Below, piece by piece: positions 45,130-58,761 of a stretch of 64,000 nt of DNA. The notes under the pieces are model-generated. The model had not been told where the DNA came from, made no database searches, and saw only the letters and a program-made list of their open reading frames with translations. The position numbers were made by a program, and so were the translations under genes. Position 1 is the first letter of the stretch. Each line of letters opens with the position of its first letter. Source of the stretch: Heterobilharzia americana (taxonomy: Eukaryota; Platyhelminthes; Trematoda; Strigeidida; Schistosomatidae); contig OX104131.1 in NCBI GenBank assembly GCA_944470555.2, positions 12,144,515-12,208,514 on the forward strand. Direction: 5' to 3'.

Positions 45130-48030
45130 GTAGTATTACTACACCTAATCTGCAGATGACGGAAAGCTTCTCGGGTACAGCCCTACGGTACCGCAAGGTT
45201 CAAGATGTGAGACGAACCTCCTTCCGAAAGCTTCAGTGGATGTGGCTGTAACAACTGCTGAAGGAAGGAAGTTCCACAGTATACAAACTCTATTTGCAAA
45301 CGAGCTAGCACGGATTTTTGTACGTGCTCTCTCATGCTCTATTCTTAACGGGTGACCCCTTTGGTGGTGTTTCCGGTTAAACCTTAGAAGGGATCTGTTA
45401 GGATGAAGGGGGTCATGAGCGATGTGGTACATCATAATCATGTCACCTCTAATTCTCTGGTATTGTACTGGATGCAGCTTAAGAGCAACTAAGCGGTCTT
45501 GGTAAGTTTTGTACCGCAACCCAATCACTCTCTCTGTAGCTCTTCTCTGTACCCCTTCTAGGATGGATATGTCCTTCTTCAAATATAGGCAACTTTTCTA
45601 CAGATGAGGGAGAATGCACACAGCACACACTGTGGTGAAAAGAGAAGTGGTTAGACACCCTGAAGTTTGCGAAATATACCCCAAGACTCCATTGGCCATG
45701 TTGGCTGCAAGGCGACAGCGGACTGAAGCTCCTAGTGTGTCGCCTAACGTAACTCCAAGATTGTGTTCATGTCAGAATGACAGATACTCGTTTCACTCGG
45801 AAAGCGGCAACTGGGACTGCTTTCACAGCTGTCAACCATCACTATCCGGCACTTTGAGTTGAGAGGAAGCAGGTTTTCTGTAGTCCAATTAAGGATATTC
45901 GTAAGGTCCTCCTGGAAGACAGACATGTCCGTTGGCACCTGTATTTCCTCCCAACTCTTCAGATCATCAGCACACGGTGGTGAATGGGCATCGAGGGCCC
46001 CTGATAAGTCACTGGCAAAAGTAAGAAACAGTAGTGGGCCGAGTACGGAACCTTGAGGCACACCACACAGCACCCAGAACCAGTTAGATAGGGAAGAGCC
46101 AACTCCAACGTACTGCAACCTCGTGTAAAGATAGTCTCCGAGAAAAATCAGCAACTTTTCGTTTACATTTATGAGCTGAGGCTTCTTACATAGGATATCA
46201 TGATTCGCCCTGTCAGAGGCCTTAGAAAAGTCAAGTAAACTAATGTAAAGGGGCTTTTTCTGCTCGACGGGGAAAGCGGCTATTTGAATCTATAAACTAG
46301 TTGGTATTACATGACCTTCCAGGTAAAAAAAACCATGCTGGGAGTCTTTTAAGATTGATTTTTGGAGTAAACGATCACGAAATGAGTCGTTTATGACTCT
46401 TTCAGTGGCCTTCGCAACTGAAGATATTAGGGAGATCGGTCTGTAGTTGGAGGCAAGTAGTTTGTTTCCACCTTTATATATTCGGGCGACAGTCGCCCAT
46501 TTCCAACCAGAGGGTAGCCTGCCTTCCTGAAACAAGCATCTGAACAGATTTGCTAGTGGGGCACACGGAACTTCAGCACACTCTTTGGGAACTCTTAGGT
46601 GAATCTCATCAACTCCTGGAGAGTTACTGGGGTTCAAATTCTTTAATACCTCCATGATTGTAAGGGGTTCAAACTTTATACAGTTTGGCCCCTCTGTAAC
46701 ACAGGTGCCTGACAGACACATGGTTGTCCCTCCCAGATGATAGAAGTTGCTTTGGAATTCATGAGCTAGCAAGTTAGGGTAGGGAATCTTTGAACTACCG
46801 GGGTCCTGTATACTGGGTGGACTGCTACTCTTCTTTTTCATCAGCAAATATAGTATCCCATGATTCCCCTCCAGGGTTCTGAACAGTTGCGTCTGGCAGT
46901 TTGTTCTGTCACTTTTGATTCCCATCCTACATCTGCGACGGATGTGTTTGTAATTTGGCCAGTCGATTGGGCTATAGTGACCCTCCATTGATTCCAAGAT
47001 AATCGTTCACGCCCCATAAGTTCGCGCGTGCTTAACAAGCTAGGAGGAGCAGAACTTGTAAGTTCTTGGAACCATGGGAGTTTCATTATTTATCGTCCGA
47101 AGGATTGCGTCCTTCGAAAGCTCCCGCCCGGCATCCAGATCTGGCAGGCCATCACAATTTAGGCGAGAGGAACCTTCTAGACCTTGCCCTACCTTTTCAA
47201 AATCGGTTCTCCTACAATTCCCGACTAGCGGCTTATCAGGAGCAGGCGGTCTTGATACATAAATATTTAAGGAGACAACTGCATGGTCACTCAACCCAAG
47301 ACGACTAAGAACATTCAAGTTGGTCACCCCAATAAACTGATTTGTGAAAATACGATCAAGTCGGGATGCTTCACCGTCAAAACCCTGGCGAGTAAACTGA
47401 GAGACATGCTCAGTCAAGGAGTTTTCCAGTAACAACTCCCGAAAGTCTTTTAAAGCGGCAGATAGACTTGCGGTGGTAAGGAGTTGGGGGAAGTTAAAAC
47501 CTTCCATAATGAAAACATGTGGAAAGTTCAGTTCCGAGGCTTCTCCAATGAATCGTACCAACATTTTATTCAGCGTGGTAGCGGCTCCAGAACGGTGGTA
47601 TAAGACTGCAACCAAACATGAACCTCCGCAGCACTTAATGCTACACTAGAGAACGTCCTTAGTGCCAATTCTATGGGACTGAATTTCATGGGTTTTCAAG
47701 GAAGAACAGGAGTTGAGAGCAACACCACCTCCTGGACCCTCCTGTCTATCCTTCTGGACTGGGCCGACCTGTCCTAGATGGACTTCCTCATCTCTCATGT
47801 TCTCCCTGAGCTGCTTCACAGAAAGCCATCGTGCTAGGGCCATCCTCATCAACTAATAACCTTAACTCTGGCATCTTGGAGCACAGAACACGCATATTGC
47901 TGTAGGTACAGCGGATGAGGACGCGATGGCCGGAAGACCCAGAAACAGATCTGGTTAGGAATGTGCTGTCAGCCCTTAGAGGATCGGTTTTGACAAGCTT
48001 TTAATAGAGAGGTGGAACCGAGGGCTACCA
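45130..48030 (-). mobile_element. CR1-type non-LTR retrotransposon E, dead
   Basis: On the - strand, from about 48,000: the N-terminus of an endonuclease (YSNMRVLCSKMPELRLLVDE near 47,900), EN pieces (LNFPHVFIMEGFNFPQL near 47,530; RLDRIFTNQFIG; GLSDHAVVSLNIYVS), then RT motifs SNSPGVDEIHLRVPKECAEV (about 46,630), [52 protein letters not shown] (about 46,070-46,010) and CADDLKSW, where the palm box is CADD. The C-terminus is open for 145 codons (45,582-45,145: LEGVQRRATERVIGLRYKTY, RTKIRASSFANRVCILWNFL). Order and motifs are those of CR1-clade elements (SR1/Perere type in schistosomes). Frames shift at least five times. The right (5') limit is uncertain. Confidence 0.85.
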
Positions 48031-48779
48031 GACCCACCAATCTGTTTGATTGAGATTATTTGATATGGGACAAAACTGATAAGAATTCTTGCTCGCCGTC
48101 CAAGCGTTCGATCTTTAGATTTGGGATGGCCAACGGCAGGGGCTTGAATCTCCTCTCTGTCTGTCTATGTTCCCTGGGTTTGCACCCGCAGAAAATGCAT
48201 CAGATTCACTATACTAGGAGTCTTTACTTTTCCTGCTTATGGCTTTGGAGGCGGGGTTTGTCTATTTGCGGACACTTTTTCTTGGAAATTATAGCTTGAT
48301 TTGTTTGGGGGCAACATAGCTGTTGACAAGATCGGTCAACCTTTTGCAATCCACCCATTTATAGGCACCTGCAAGTGAGTATTGAGCGTTAATTAAAACG
48401 TTACAGAAATAAGGTGAGTGGGAAATGAGGAAAAGAGGAATGAAAGGTGCTTATGGAAAAATGATTGTTACTGGTAATATTATGGGGAAGAGGTGCGTCT
48501 TACTGCAGAAACCAAGGTTGAGGAATACAGGGCGGGAATAAGTATGTCTTCAATCGCTATAGACAGATTTTCATGGTAAGCCGTTTGCTCTCACGAACTC
48601 ATTCAACTGTTGTTTAAGAAGTCAGCTGGCGTGGCTGTGGCTACTTTCCCTGGTGAAGCTTACATAAGGCACATGCTTTGCATGAGAAGAAGTCTGATTT
48701 CACTACCGTCTTTGCTTCGTGTTGGGGAATGCTAGTGGGATATCCACGAGACTGTAGGTTTTGGGCCCATGATGTCGAC
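48031..48779. other. Spacer between two CR1-type copies
   Basis: May contain the 5' part (ORF1) of element E, but no recognisable motif was found. Confidence 0.35.
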
Positions 48780-50530
48780 CTACCTGTGCGGTTCACTTAG
48801 TCAATGGTCTCGCAGGCTGTTACCGAGTAGCCTCTCTTCCCTTGATAGTTTAATGTGGACGAGTGAGTTGTCTGGGGCGTTGTGCATATGTTTGCTCACT
48901 AGTTTGACAACCGACCTCGTCGCCCTTCTCTGCACCTCCTTGACAGCGTTCGCATTGCCTTTTAGTAGCGGGAGGCTATCGTGTTGGTACGTCTGGGTGC
49001 TATCTGACACAAGTCCTAAGGTCCAAGAGGAATATTATGGGGTTCGCGCCCCGAGCTGTCTTCTTAGGAAATGCATAACGGCGTCCGTTTTTGTTGCCAT
49101 TCCCTCATACTTCACACTAGTGTCCAGCGTGTCTGAGAAGTTCAGTCTTGTGTCCTTCATCGTATAACGTGTAATTTCACTTTTGCAACCCCGGCGCAGT
49201 ATATTAGAACGAATAACAAAATAAATAAATATTTTGTTATTTGTTCTAATACACTACGCGGGGATTATACAAGTAAAAATACACCTTAGAAAATGAATCC
49301 TACCAACTCTGTGCCCAAGTTTTTTCGAGCCATCCAGTCCATTTTTGGTGGGGATACCGTCAAACCCGCGTCCTTCCCTGCGAGTACCTAGGTGATTGTA
49401 CACTAGTTGAGGGTGTGCCTGGTCTTCGTCGCTTCTGTTGTGCAATGATAAATCACCTAGAATTCCTGCAGGCTGAAGTTTATGGCGTTTACAGCTGACC
49501 AGGACTCCAGTTACAACGGATCGTCTTGGAGAATCCTAAGATCCTTTTCCCTACTTACTATCCCCCGTACTTTGATATCACCGGGAAATAGAATGACAGA
49601 TTGGGGAATTTCAGTGGGAAGGTCACTGATGAATAGTGAAAGTGAAAGTGGCTCAAGGATGGCTCCTTGAGAAACTGCCATTCTTGAGACCTCCGGTTTC
49701 ATCTAATTCTGTTTACTTTAGTATAGGACCTTCTGTCCCCTGAATATGCTCCAAGCCATTCTGAGTGATCCAGTGGTACCCACTTTACAAGCTTAGCGAA
49801 CATGGTGTAGTGTGGGACCTTGTCGAAAACTTTGGCCAAGTTCAGAAGGATGACAGACTGGTGGCCTGTCTTCTCGTCTAGTGATGCTGTCATCCCAAGC
49901 CGTCACCAGGTTTGTGGCACAGGGTCCCCCGGTTCTTGAACTATTTTGGGTGGGATGAACAATGTTCCCGTAAGTAAGCTTTCCAGTACCTTGGGTAGTG
50001 TAAGGAGTAGCGCTACTGGTCGGTAATTGCATGGGCTTTTTTAGTCTCCTCCCTCGAAGACCGTTGAAAAGTTAGTACGTTTCCATTCTTCAGGAAGTTG
50101 ACTTACTACCAACTAGGGTCTGAAGAGACTTCGTATGAATATGCCTAGCATTTCAGCACAATTCCTTGGGACCGCTGGTCTTATGCCGTCAAGACCCGGA
50201 AAGTTCCCTGTTTTTGGTGTTGGAAGTTTCTGAAACGCCTGACCCGGTGAAATCTACGTGTTCACTGACTTTGCATCTAAGTTCTGGAATTCAACTGCAT
50301 TACTGGATGTTAACGGAGAATGCATCATTGTGTTGGGTTGCTCGTCAAATCGACTGCTCAACATTTCCGCTATCTCACTGCTATTCAGAGATTCTCCGGT
50401 CGGTCCTGTGATCAGGGTTAAACCTTTACCGGTCGGTTTTCGTTGTGACATAAGCTGCTGCAGACCTTTTGGATTTTAAGCTGGCTGCTTAGCCGAGCTA
50501 CTTCGATTGTATACTTTACATTACGCACAT
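48780..50530 (-). mobile_element. CR1-type remnant F, heavily decayed
   Basis: On the - strand: a linker with LMSQRKPTGKGLTLITGPTG near 50,450-50,390, an RT finger block (GNFPGLDGIRPAVPRNCAEM, near 50,200), NYRPVALLLTLPKVLESLL near 50,030, further palm scraps in three frames, and the C-terminal tail NAVKEVQRRATRSVVKLVSK near 48,930-48,870. The EVQRRAT motif is the conserved CR1-type C-terminal signature, also present in element E. The copy is older than E and has stops in every frame. Confidence 0.7.
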
Positions 50531-51539
50531 TCATAGCACATAAGTTACGTGGCTTCGCATGATTGAGACGGTCTGATTCCATGTGTGATGAGGCCCACCG
50601 ATGCCATGTCTTCTTCTTCCTCCTTATTTGCCTTTAAGTTGCCCGGACTATTCAGAACCGTTTGGTAGGTGGTTTTCTAGTTAATTTAGGGATGCTGTCT
50701 TCTGGCAGCTATTCGGATAATGTCCTAATATACAATAACAATAATAGTTTATTCCAGAATTGACAGGTGCACACCATTTTTACAGATACGTTAATAACAA
50801 TTAGTGGTGGGAAATCTCCGGTAATATTGTCTTTTGCAAAATTTTTTAATCATATTTTCATCCCAGGTAGTGGAAATCCCCAGTCTGAAGAAAAAGGGAA
50901 CTTCACACCACATGTAAGTGGTGCACTTTGATCTAAATTTAAAATTTTTGTCACTTTTAAGTTATCCGGCAGTGTCCGTCTTTCTATGGTGAATGCAACT
51001 CTTGTGGCCGCGTAGCCTCTGGGGTTTCAGAGTCTGTGAGATGATAGTCTACCTCTCGGTAACGGCAGCACGCTTTTGGCTCAGACACTGATAGTCTTTC
51101 ACGAAAGCGCGATTGCTTTTGTCCTGACGGGTTGGACACAGATATCGTCCACCAAAAGATCATCTCCCGTAAGAACTCAATGGAGTGGTGAGCTTTTTCC
51201 GTCAGGTCCCCATCTGGTATTTTCCCCAGTCTTCGGCACTGACCTGCCGCCACGAACGTGTTCCGAAGTCTGTGTTCAAAAGACTTGTTTTCACGGCCTA
51301 CTTCTCATTCTGGGTTCAGCGCGCGTGTGGCGAAATCTCCACGGAGGCCTACTTGATCATAGGCTGACGAGGTGTGCATCAGAATCGCGGTAAGCACTTA
51401 TGCTTCATGCTCTTTTGTGGATAGGCGAGCCTAATTGTTCCCCAAACTAGGTCTCTGCTTTTTAAAACTGTGGGATGAAAGGTTATCTGAAAAGTATCAC
51501 TTTCTTAGACTCGTCTGTTTTATCTCCCTCTTCTGAGTT
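50531..51539. other. Unassigned, possibly retroelement-derived
   Basis: The first part is AT-rich. The 50,984-51,253 stretch is GC-richer and open on both strands (- strand SNPSGQKQSRFRERLS), as expected of old ORF1 sequence from a retroelement, but I cannot assign it. Confidence 0.3.
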
Positions 51540-51880
51540 CCAGTAATTCTGTTTACCATCAGTGACCTGAACGCCCTCAGTGATCACAACTCAAAGGATT
51601 TACGTTCCTGTATCTCTCCTCCTTGAAGAAACAATAATGAATCAGCTGTAAGACTTCGCGCCGAGTGGTTCAACCCCCTCACCTTGTGGTCTGTGAAGGC
51701 AATTCGAATGAATCAGGTGCGGGCTGGGTGCAATTTTATATTACACGTTACGCCTGCTATCAACGGTGTTTTGTTGATCGTGGCGGACTGCTGTAGGTCG
51801 ATGTCAACTCTTGAGGTCCTGTCTTCAGCCGCGAAAAGTCTTACTCGTGAAATACACTCTGCTTGGAAATAGAAATGTAT
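51540..51880 (+). pseudogene. CR1-type RT C-terminal scrap H
   Basis: The + strand reads VLFTISDLNALSD near 51,550, resembling the LxLxINDLP block, then LRAEWFNPLTLWSVKAIRMN near 51,660-51,720 and VADCCRSMSTLEVLSSAAKS near 51,780-51,840, resembling the LGVxVD...L.....AAK block. In-frame stops and shifts are present. The orientation is opposite to elements E and F. Confidence 0.5.
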
Positions 51881-54439
51881 GCATGTCCGGCGGTTGGTCC
51901 TTTATTAAAACTATGATGTTAATAGAAATCTTCTGGAACGAAAAGGTTTTTAGTCAAGCCAGGAACTCAGAACACAGTCAGTTAAGTTACTTCAGATATT
52001 ATCTATCTTAACTAACCATCATACGCTTGTTATCAACCACTAGTCCATTGTACTTATTTATTTAAACATGGTCACCAGTAGAATGCCGCTGTGTCATTGT
52101 GAACTAAGCTAACTATTTCGTGAGCACCAAGGTCGACGCGCAGGTTTATGTATGTGGGATATTATATACCGCCTTTAAAAACATTAAGCAGACCTATACC
52201 TACGGTTGCGGAACTAGCCAATCGGTAGCATGGACATTAAGTAGCTAAGCAGTTATTACTTTGATTTCTTCTTCACAATATTATTCTGCCGATAGCATCT
52301 CTATTTCGCTTCGTAATGTTGCGCTTCTGGAGCTGATGTTATGCGTCTGCTTCACCCCCATTTTCGATAATATTCCTCCTTTCGTTCCTCTCGCGCTTGT
52401 CTCACTAGTACACATCTGAAATTCAGATTTAACACATGTACTGGTATATTTACAACTTCATCACATACTCTGATTCCTTGCAAATAAATTATTTGATCGC
52501 CAGCTACCCCATCTGCCTGAGCTCAGTAGTCATACTGTCTGCTCTGTCAATGTATCTTTGCTTCGTTGGCAGGTTAGTGAACCTTTTTCAGGCCAAGATA
52601 TATGATCCAGGGTTCTTCTATTTTGACCTACCTTCTCAGTTGTTTCGACAGTGTTTTCGTGGCTTAGAAACTCGTCAAACTCTTAATCAGGGACTAATAT
52701 GACCTTAGTATATTCACACGAATTAAAGCTGTCCTCACCGACAGTTATTGTTGACAGTCCAACGCTCGCTAAACAACACGAATATCGCGTAGGCCGGACG
52801 AGGGTATATGAGACCTTATTAATGGTAGGAAGAATTAAAAGCCACAAGTGGTCAAATAACTACATCGCTTCTCACGCAAACATTTGCATAATTTCAATGC
52901 TTAGGTTGGTCAACGTAACACACACGCATTAGGATGCGAATGGGCTATCCAAGATGCTCACTTCTAAAACCTAAGGCATCCGATAAAATGTAGTTTTGTT
53001 GAGGCTTTCCATCGGTTCCCCTGATCTTGAGGGCTGATTCTGCTGCTGTTCCGCCATCTTTCTTCGCACGTGGAAGGGCTTTATGTTACTCCGTAAGATG
53101 TTTCACCAGGAATAGAAAGAGTCAAATGGTAACTCAGTCTAATACATCCCAATTCGGCTAATTTTTGAAGCGCCTTATCTGCAAAGAACTTCTATACCAA
53201 GCTGTGGGTCTTTTCAACCAGGACTAGGCCCTCATATCTTCTTAGTCCTAACATAACTTTTCATGTTGGCTTTCTTCGCAAGCTACTATCACCTACCATA
53301 TCCTCACACCACGAAATTTATCCAAAAACGCACTAACCGATGCGTGTGAAATGGGACACCTCCAACACGATCGGGTTCATTTCTTGGGCATTTCATATTG
53401 TGTACCAACAATGATGTAATTCGTATGCACTAGGGATGTCTGCCTTCCCAAGTTACCCGCCGAAAATATTCTGCCGATAGTCTTCAGGAACTTTGTCTTT
53501 CAGTGTGTTGTTTATGGCCATTATCCTAACTTTCTTAGGGAGTTTATCCATCCAGTTTCTGCTGAAACCCTCAACTCCGACACATTAACTGGTGTTATTA
53601 AGCAAGAAAGGTAGCCCTCGGGCCACACTGTTGCTGTGTTGTAGATCGTTCTCGCTTTAGTGTCATTTCAGAGGCCCTTACCGGTCAAACTGACCAGGAC
53701 TGAAAATCTTCTGAGCTTCACACCCGCTCTCACTGAGACGGTGGTTATTGTTTCGTACGACAAGTTATTTAATAGCGTCACCATGCAAAACATCACTTAG
53801 AGAATGGTGGTAGTCGAATAGCACACGAACCAAACTGTGAAGAAGATCTGTCATTGAGTCTTGATGTTCGTTTTTCTTGGTTATATACGGCTTTACTATT
53901 TATTCGGTGAGCTACAGCTTGCTGTCTGGTGAGACCTACGACAGTGAAGCTCACATGTGTTCACTTAGGCTTGTATTGAAGATTAGATGGCGCACTGTTG
54001 CACAGAAATTCATCCTCAGCAGAGAACGTGACGACCACCGCAGCCTATCCGAATTCATAACAAACGGACGACGTTGCATTCCATGACTGGTAATCTTTCA
54101 GACAAATTTTAATAAGTCTCTGGTGACTTGGTACTGCCCTTTACCTGCTCGGGTACATATGCTGAAACCAGACCACGTAGTATCTCAAAGGGCGATCTTT
54201 TTCCATTTTAGGATGATGTGCAGGCAGGTAGATCTGATTCCGGCTGGGAATTATCTTAAGCCCTAGATCGAGATGGCTTTTCATCTTGGCCACACGAAGG
54301 ACCTGCCGCCAAGTATTTGCAGAAAAGTTTCGCGTTACCACAACGTAAATATAATAACAGTAGAAAATAAATATAAAAATAAGAAACCTGTAGATGTTAT
54401 GGAAGGTTGACAGGCCGCAAGTCGAGCGCGCAGACTACC
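51881..54439. other. Unassigned 2.5 kb
   Basis: No gene, RNA or element could be supported. Open frames such as 52,436-52,702 (+) are hydrophobic and match nothing I recognise. The base composition rises in GC toward 54 kb, consistent with further degraded retroelement sequence. Confidence 0.35.
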
Positions 54440-55304
54440 TTCTAGGTTTGCTGGCAGCAACCTAGGAAAGCCACGCCGAGCAGAGAAGAGCGGGTATTTC
54501 CAGGTTCTTGCGTCTCCAGAGCAGGCAGAACCGGTGCGAAAGGTACCGACAGTAGGACTAGGTCTACTTCGGATGAAAGAAATAAAGGTGAAGCACTCGC
54601 GGTGCCAACCACGGAACTATGGAGGCCGCAAGTCACACCCAGTTGGGCTACATAACCAGGGGCGGAAACTGGAGAGAATGGGATGCAAGTCCTCTCTAAG
54701 GCTGCCAGTCTCAAGGCCACTGGGCTGGGATTTGATAAACACGGCATACCCGACCCTAAGAAATAGCGGGTAATCGAAACCGAATGGTATGCCAAGAAGC
54801 CAGCAGTGGTAGTAGAACTAGTTGCAATTACCCCACAGATCAAAAAAAGTAGAGCTCCCTGATAGGTCTGCAATCTTCCACAGAAGGCAGAAGCCCAGAG
54901 CCATGTAGGAGTCTTGAACACGACTTTGGCAAGGTACAAAGCTCGATAAACCAGCTTTACCGGAAAACATGCCAGGAGTCACCCTGCGAAAGGTATGTAG
55001 AACAGGCGAAAAGGAGGCGGTAATTACTGAAAACAAGTTTCGACCACTTGAAGTCATGACTAAGTTAACCGATAGGAGCTCTCAGATACTGGGGAAGTTC
55101 ATGGACTTCAAGGATCTATGGTGTTCGTGGGAGGAGGTTTTGCTCTTGCTAATCGAATCACAAAACGAGAAGCAGAAGTAGAACTAAAATCCAGGTAAAC
55201 AGAAGGAAAGCAAGATTTAAAGGCAGTGTTTTTTCGTGTAGTGAGGTTTCGGCAACAAATGATGCCGAAGCCTCTATGGATAGGACGGAAACTCATTTAA
55301 GTAG

Positions 55305-56127
55305 TTCCGTTGTCTTCTATACAAATGCACGTAGTCTCCTAAACAAGTGGGCTGAGCTTAGTAATGTGATAAGCAATGAAAGCCCTAATATCATTTCTAT
55401 CTCAGAAACTTGGTTCTGTTCTTGGATTAGTGACTGAAACACACACGACGATTCTTCCCCTTCAGAAGTGATAGGTCAGCATGCAAAGGCGGTGGTGTCA
55501 TCCTTCACGTTAGGAATGCCGATACCGTAAGAGCCGTAGAAATAGTTGCACATGAAAGTGGGACATGTGAAATGCTGCACTGTCGACTAAAATGCGGAGG
55601 CAAGATGTTAACATGATCGTAATATATCAAAGCCCTGATTGTAATACAGCAGACTCCTCCTGAGTGAGCTGACCCTTGGGACAGATAAATGCCGATGTCT
55701 AGTTGTAGGGGACTTCAACGCACCATCAGTTGACTGGGATAGACTAACAACAAAAGCACCACGTAATTCGTTTGACCCCAGGTTAATGGAAACATCAATT
55801 TCCTTAGCTCTGATACAGCATATTGAGACACCGACCAGATATAATCATCAGCATGCTCCATCAGTTCTAGACTTGCTACTCTCACACACATATGATGTAT
55901 GGTTCATCTGGCACCCAGCACCCCGCATTGATAAAAGTGATCATGCCGTGATCATCTTCAGATTCACAGCAGACGTCTTGTACAAGGCCGCTGCTCCAGC
56001 TAGACCCAATATATGGAAAGCGAATATGGAAGCTATTAACCTGGCAGCCTCTTCGGAGGAGTGGACAGTCTTCCCAGAAGCCTCGGTTGAAGGTGCGTGG
56101 TGCTCCTTCAAACAGTTATACGCATGA
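55305..56127 (+). pseudogene. Endonuclease domain of CR1-type element G
   Basis: Apurinic-type endonuclease of a CR1 element. The N-terminal TNARSLLNK motif, SETW, the GDFN metal-site block and the SDHA catalytic His block are all readable, but in at least three frames. The longest piece is 55,786-56,127. The role in living elements is target-site nicking. Confidence 0.8.
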
Positions 56128-56408
56128 GTGACCAAAGCGTTCATTCCGTGGACTGTCCAGAGGGGACGGAAACACCGTTCTCCGTGGATAAACCACGAAA
56201 TCTGAATCTTGCTACGACGTAAGAAAAAGTGTTGGAGTCTTGCCACCCACTTCGGTACACCCGAAGTGGTGAAGCATTGCAGAGAAGCTCGCAATAAATG
56301 TATCGCTGCTATCCGCCGGTCTCGAATATGCTTTGAAACACATCTTGCCCAGGCTGCATTGCAACATCCGAAGAGGTTACTTTCCTATATGAACCATAGA
56401 AATAAGAC

Positions 56409-57830
56409 GTGTCGTGGTACACCGCCCTAACCAAAGGGACCAAAACTGACTGTTTGGTTGAGGACGAAAGGGAAAAGGCAGAAGCAATTACTGGATACTT
56501 TGCTGAGGTCTTCGCACAGGAATCTTCTGTGGACACTTATCCAACAGTAGGAGCATTGATATCCACCAGAATAAACTCTGTGGATGTCGGTGGTAATAGT
56601 GTATTTCGGACACTAAGTAGTCTCGATGTAGAACAACCAACGGGACCAGATGAGCTGCACCCAAGGCTGCTCAGAGAGCCTGAACTCTATGTAGCTGGCC
56701 CATTACTATATTCAGACTGTCTCTCAGTGAAGGCACACTCCCCTATGACTGGAAGGATGCCACAGTAACACCTGTCCACAAGGCAGGTTCTAGACAGCTC
56801 TCATCAAATTACGGACCGATAAGTTTGACTAGTACTGTAGTGAAAATCCTAGAAAGAGTGATCAAGAAGGCCACCATAGTCCGCCTAGATAACAGCACTC
56901 TATTGTCTCATTCACAGCACGGTTTTTGTAGAGATTTCTCTTGCTTGATGAACCTTTTTATAGGCAGAGAAAGTTGGGTTAAGTCTAAAGATGATAGGAT
57001 ACCTGTAGATGTTATTTTCACTGACTCAGTAAGGCTTTCGATAAAGTACCTCATTCCAGGTTGCTCGGGAAACGGAAGTTTCGGAATCACTGGCAGTCTG
57101 TTTTGCATTGATAAGATAGTTCCTCGCTGGCAGGAGACAAAGAGTTAGGATCAATTCTCAACTCTCCACTTGGAAGTTGGTAAGGAGTGGAGTGCCGCAA
57201 GGCACAGTCCTGGGTCCCCTACTGTTTCTCCTCTACGTAAATGAGCTGCCAAACACAAAAATCCCCTATGGTTCTCTCCGCTGATGATGTAAAAATCTGG
57301 CAGGAAATTAGGAACGATGAGGACATACGTGCACTTCAGGCAGACCTGAACAGCTTGTTGGCCTAGTCAGAGAAGTGGCTGATGCTTATCGATGCAGGTA
57401 AATGTGTGAGCATGCACCTGGGTTGCACACACACACACAACAACACCTGCGATATTGATGGGACTCCTTTTGGCCAGTTCTGACCCATAATGACCTAGGA
57501 GTCACAGTGAGTTATGACTTGAAAACCGCGGCTCACTTTCGATTGGTAGCAGCTCGGAGTTTTAGGACTCTGGACATTACGTAGAACGTTTACGAAAGTA
57601 AGTGGTGACATGTTCATCATCTTGTACTCATCCTTAGTTATGTCTAAATTAGAAAACTGTACACAGGCGGCTAATCCTTGTCAGGAAGGTGATGCAGACT
57701 TAGGGGGAGTTCAGAGGGCAGCCACTTGTATGATCCCTGCAATGGCTGGCGTCACCTATGAAGATGGACATGGGAAGCTGAGCCCTTTTAAGACCTGGGA
57801 AGCTCTTCCCGAAGATGTGACCTAGTTTAC
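56409..57830 (+). pseudogene. Reverse transcriptase region of CR1-type element G
   Basis: RT fingers (DELHPRLLREPELYVAGPLL), the NYGPISLTS block, the SQHGF block and [20 protein letters not shown] are present, in frames 56,409-56,768 and 56,825-57,148 and then as smaller pieces. The thumb and C-terminal part contains the QRAAT motif. Frameshifts lie near 56,770, 57,150 and 57,280. Confidence 0.75.
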
Positions 57831-58399
57831 GTCGTCTGAATCCTTTAAGTGCCGACTGGATGTCCACTTGTCATGTGTCCAAGGTCTGCCCAGAACCAAC
57901 TGAAAGTTCACTCTTTGGTTGTCACTTTCTCCTCTTTCCTTGCTTGTAAACAGGTTAGAAACCAAGAGGAGTAGTGATGCACGGAGTGCAGACGTGAAAG
58001 CCAGTTAAGCGAAAGTTTCCTATATTCCGTCAACAACCACTTGAACTTTATCCTGTCACAGACGGGGGAGAGAACCAATCATGACATACAGTATTTTGGG
58101 AAATGAGTTCTAACGTGACCTATCCTCTCTTTACTTTCCCACAGGGTTGGAACACCTCAGAGGACATAGTAGGAGACCACAAAGGCAAAGAGCGAAAAAA
58201 GTCTCCGCAGGGTGCTAGTTCTTGCGACGAGTAGTCAATGCCTGGAAGCGACTCCCAGAAGAGGTGGCACCCACATCATCGATTTACCGGTTAAACAGTC
58301 GCTCGAATAAGCGCAGTGGTCAACTGGGAAAAAATCAATATAGAATCGCAGCTTCCTATCCTCAAACAACAAATCTGAATATATGATCGGGAAAGAATA

Positions 58400-58734
58400 T
58401 GTGGCGTCACACGCCTCCCCAAAATCAATAGCCTAGGGTTCGACGACACTGAACATTGATGCTGACCTCGATAGTTTAACTGGACTGGCTAAGCTGAAGG
58501 CATCTGGTCAAGCATCCACACCATTTGGCACGCTGTCGTGTTACGTTGCACTGCTCGTATTCGACTCTCTAGCTAGTTAGTTGGAATGCATCGGTATTTT
58601 GGCACAACCACGCAAATATACTATTCCATCCGACTACACTATTGTGTTCTTCTTTGGTCTGGTATTCGTGGGTATATAACGAGTTCGAATACTTATTGAT
58701 TGGTCTTTGCACCTGCCAAGTTCGCCCCAGGACA
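58400..58734 (+). repeat. 5' LTR
   Basis: 335 bp, starting tgtggcgtcacacgcc and ending gccccaggaca. Includes tatataa at 58,673-58,679 as a likely TATA box. One mismatch to the 3' LTR. Confidence 0.93.
58673..58679 (+). promoter_or_regulatory. TATA-like box in 5' LTR
   Basis: tatataa about 60 bp before the LTR end; the same sequence is at 63,509-63,515 in the 3' LTR. Probably part of the element's pol II promoter. Confidence 0.5.
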
Positions 58735-58744
58735 AACCCTAAAT

Positions 58745-58761
58745 TGGTGAGCCCAACGTGA
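58745..58761 (+). other. Primer binding site, tRNA-Trp-like
   Basis: tggtgagcccaacgtga, ten bases after the 5' LTR. It is close to the complement of the tRNA-Trp 3' end (tggtgaccccgacgtg), with two differences, and is the type used by CsRn1/Kabuki elements. Confidence 0.7.

Larger units (their letters stand above)
54440..58390 (+). mobile_element. CR1-type non-LTR retrotransposon G, dead, with ORF1-like part
   Basis: On the + strand: a GC-rich stretch at 54.45-55.28 kb, open in pieces and ending with ANRITKREAEVELKSR, fits ORF1. The endonuclease starts VVFYTNARSLLNKWAELSNV (about 55,308-55,367) with ISISETWF, GDFNAPSVDWDRL (near 55,710), SVLDLLLSHTYDVWF and KSDHAVIIFRF. The RT follows: QPTGPDELHPRLLRE near 56,635, NYGPISLTSTVVKILERV near 56,810, SHSQHGFCRDFSCL near 56,910, [20 protein letters not shown] near 57,195-57,250, then QRAATCMIPAMAGVTYED near 57,715 and FLRRVVNAWKRLPEE near 58,210. 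Stops and shifts are numerous; the YxDD box is not readable (SADDVKIW near 57,280). Element end and LTR element start nearly abut at 58.39 kb. Confidence 0.85.
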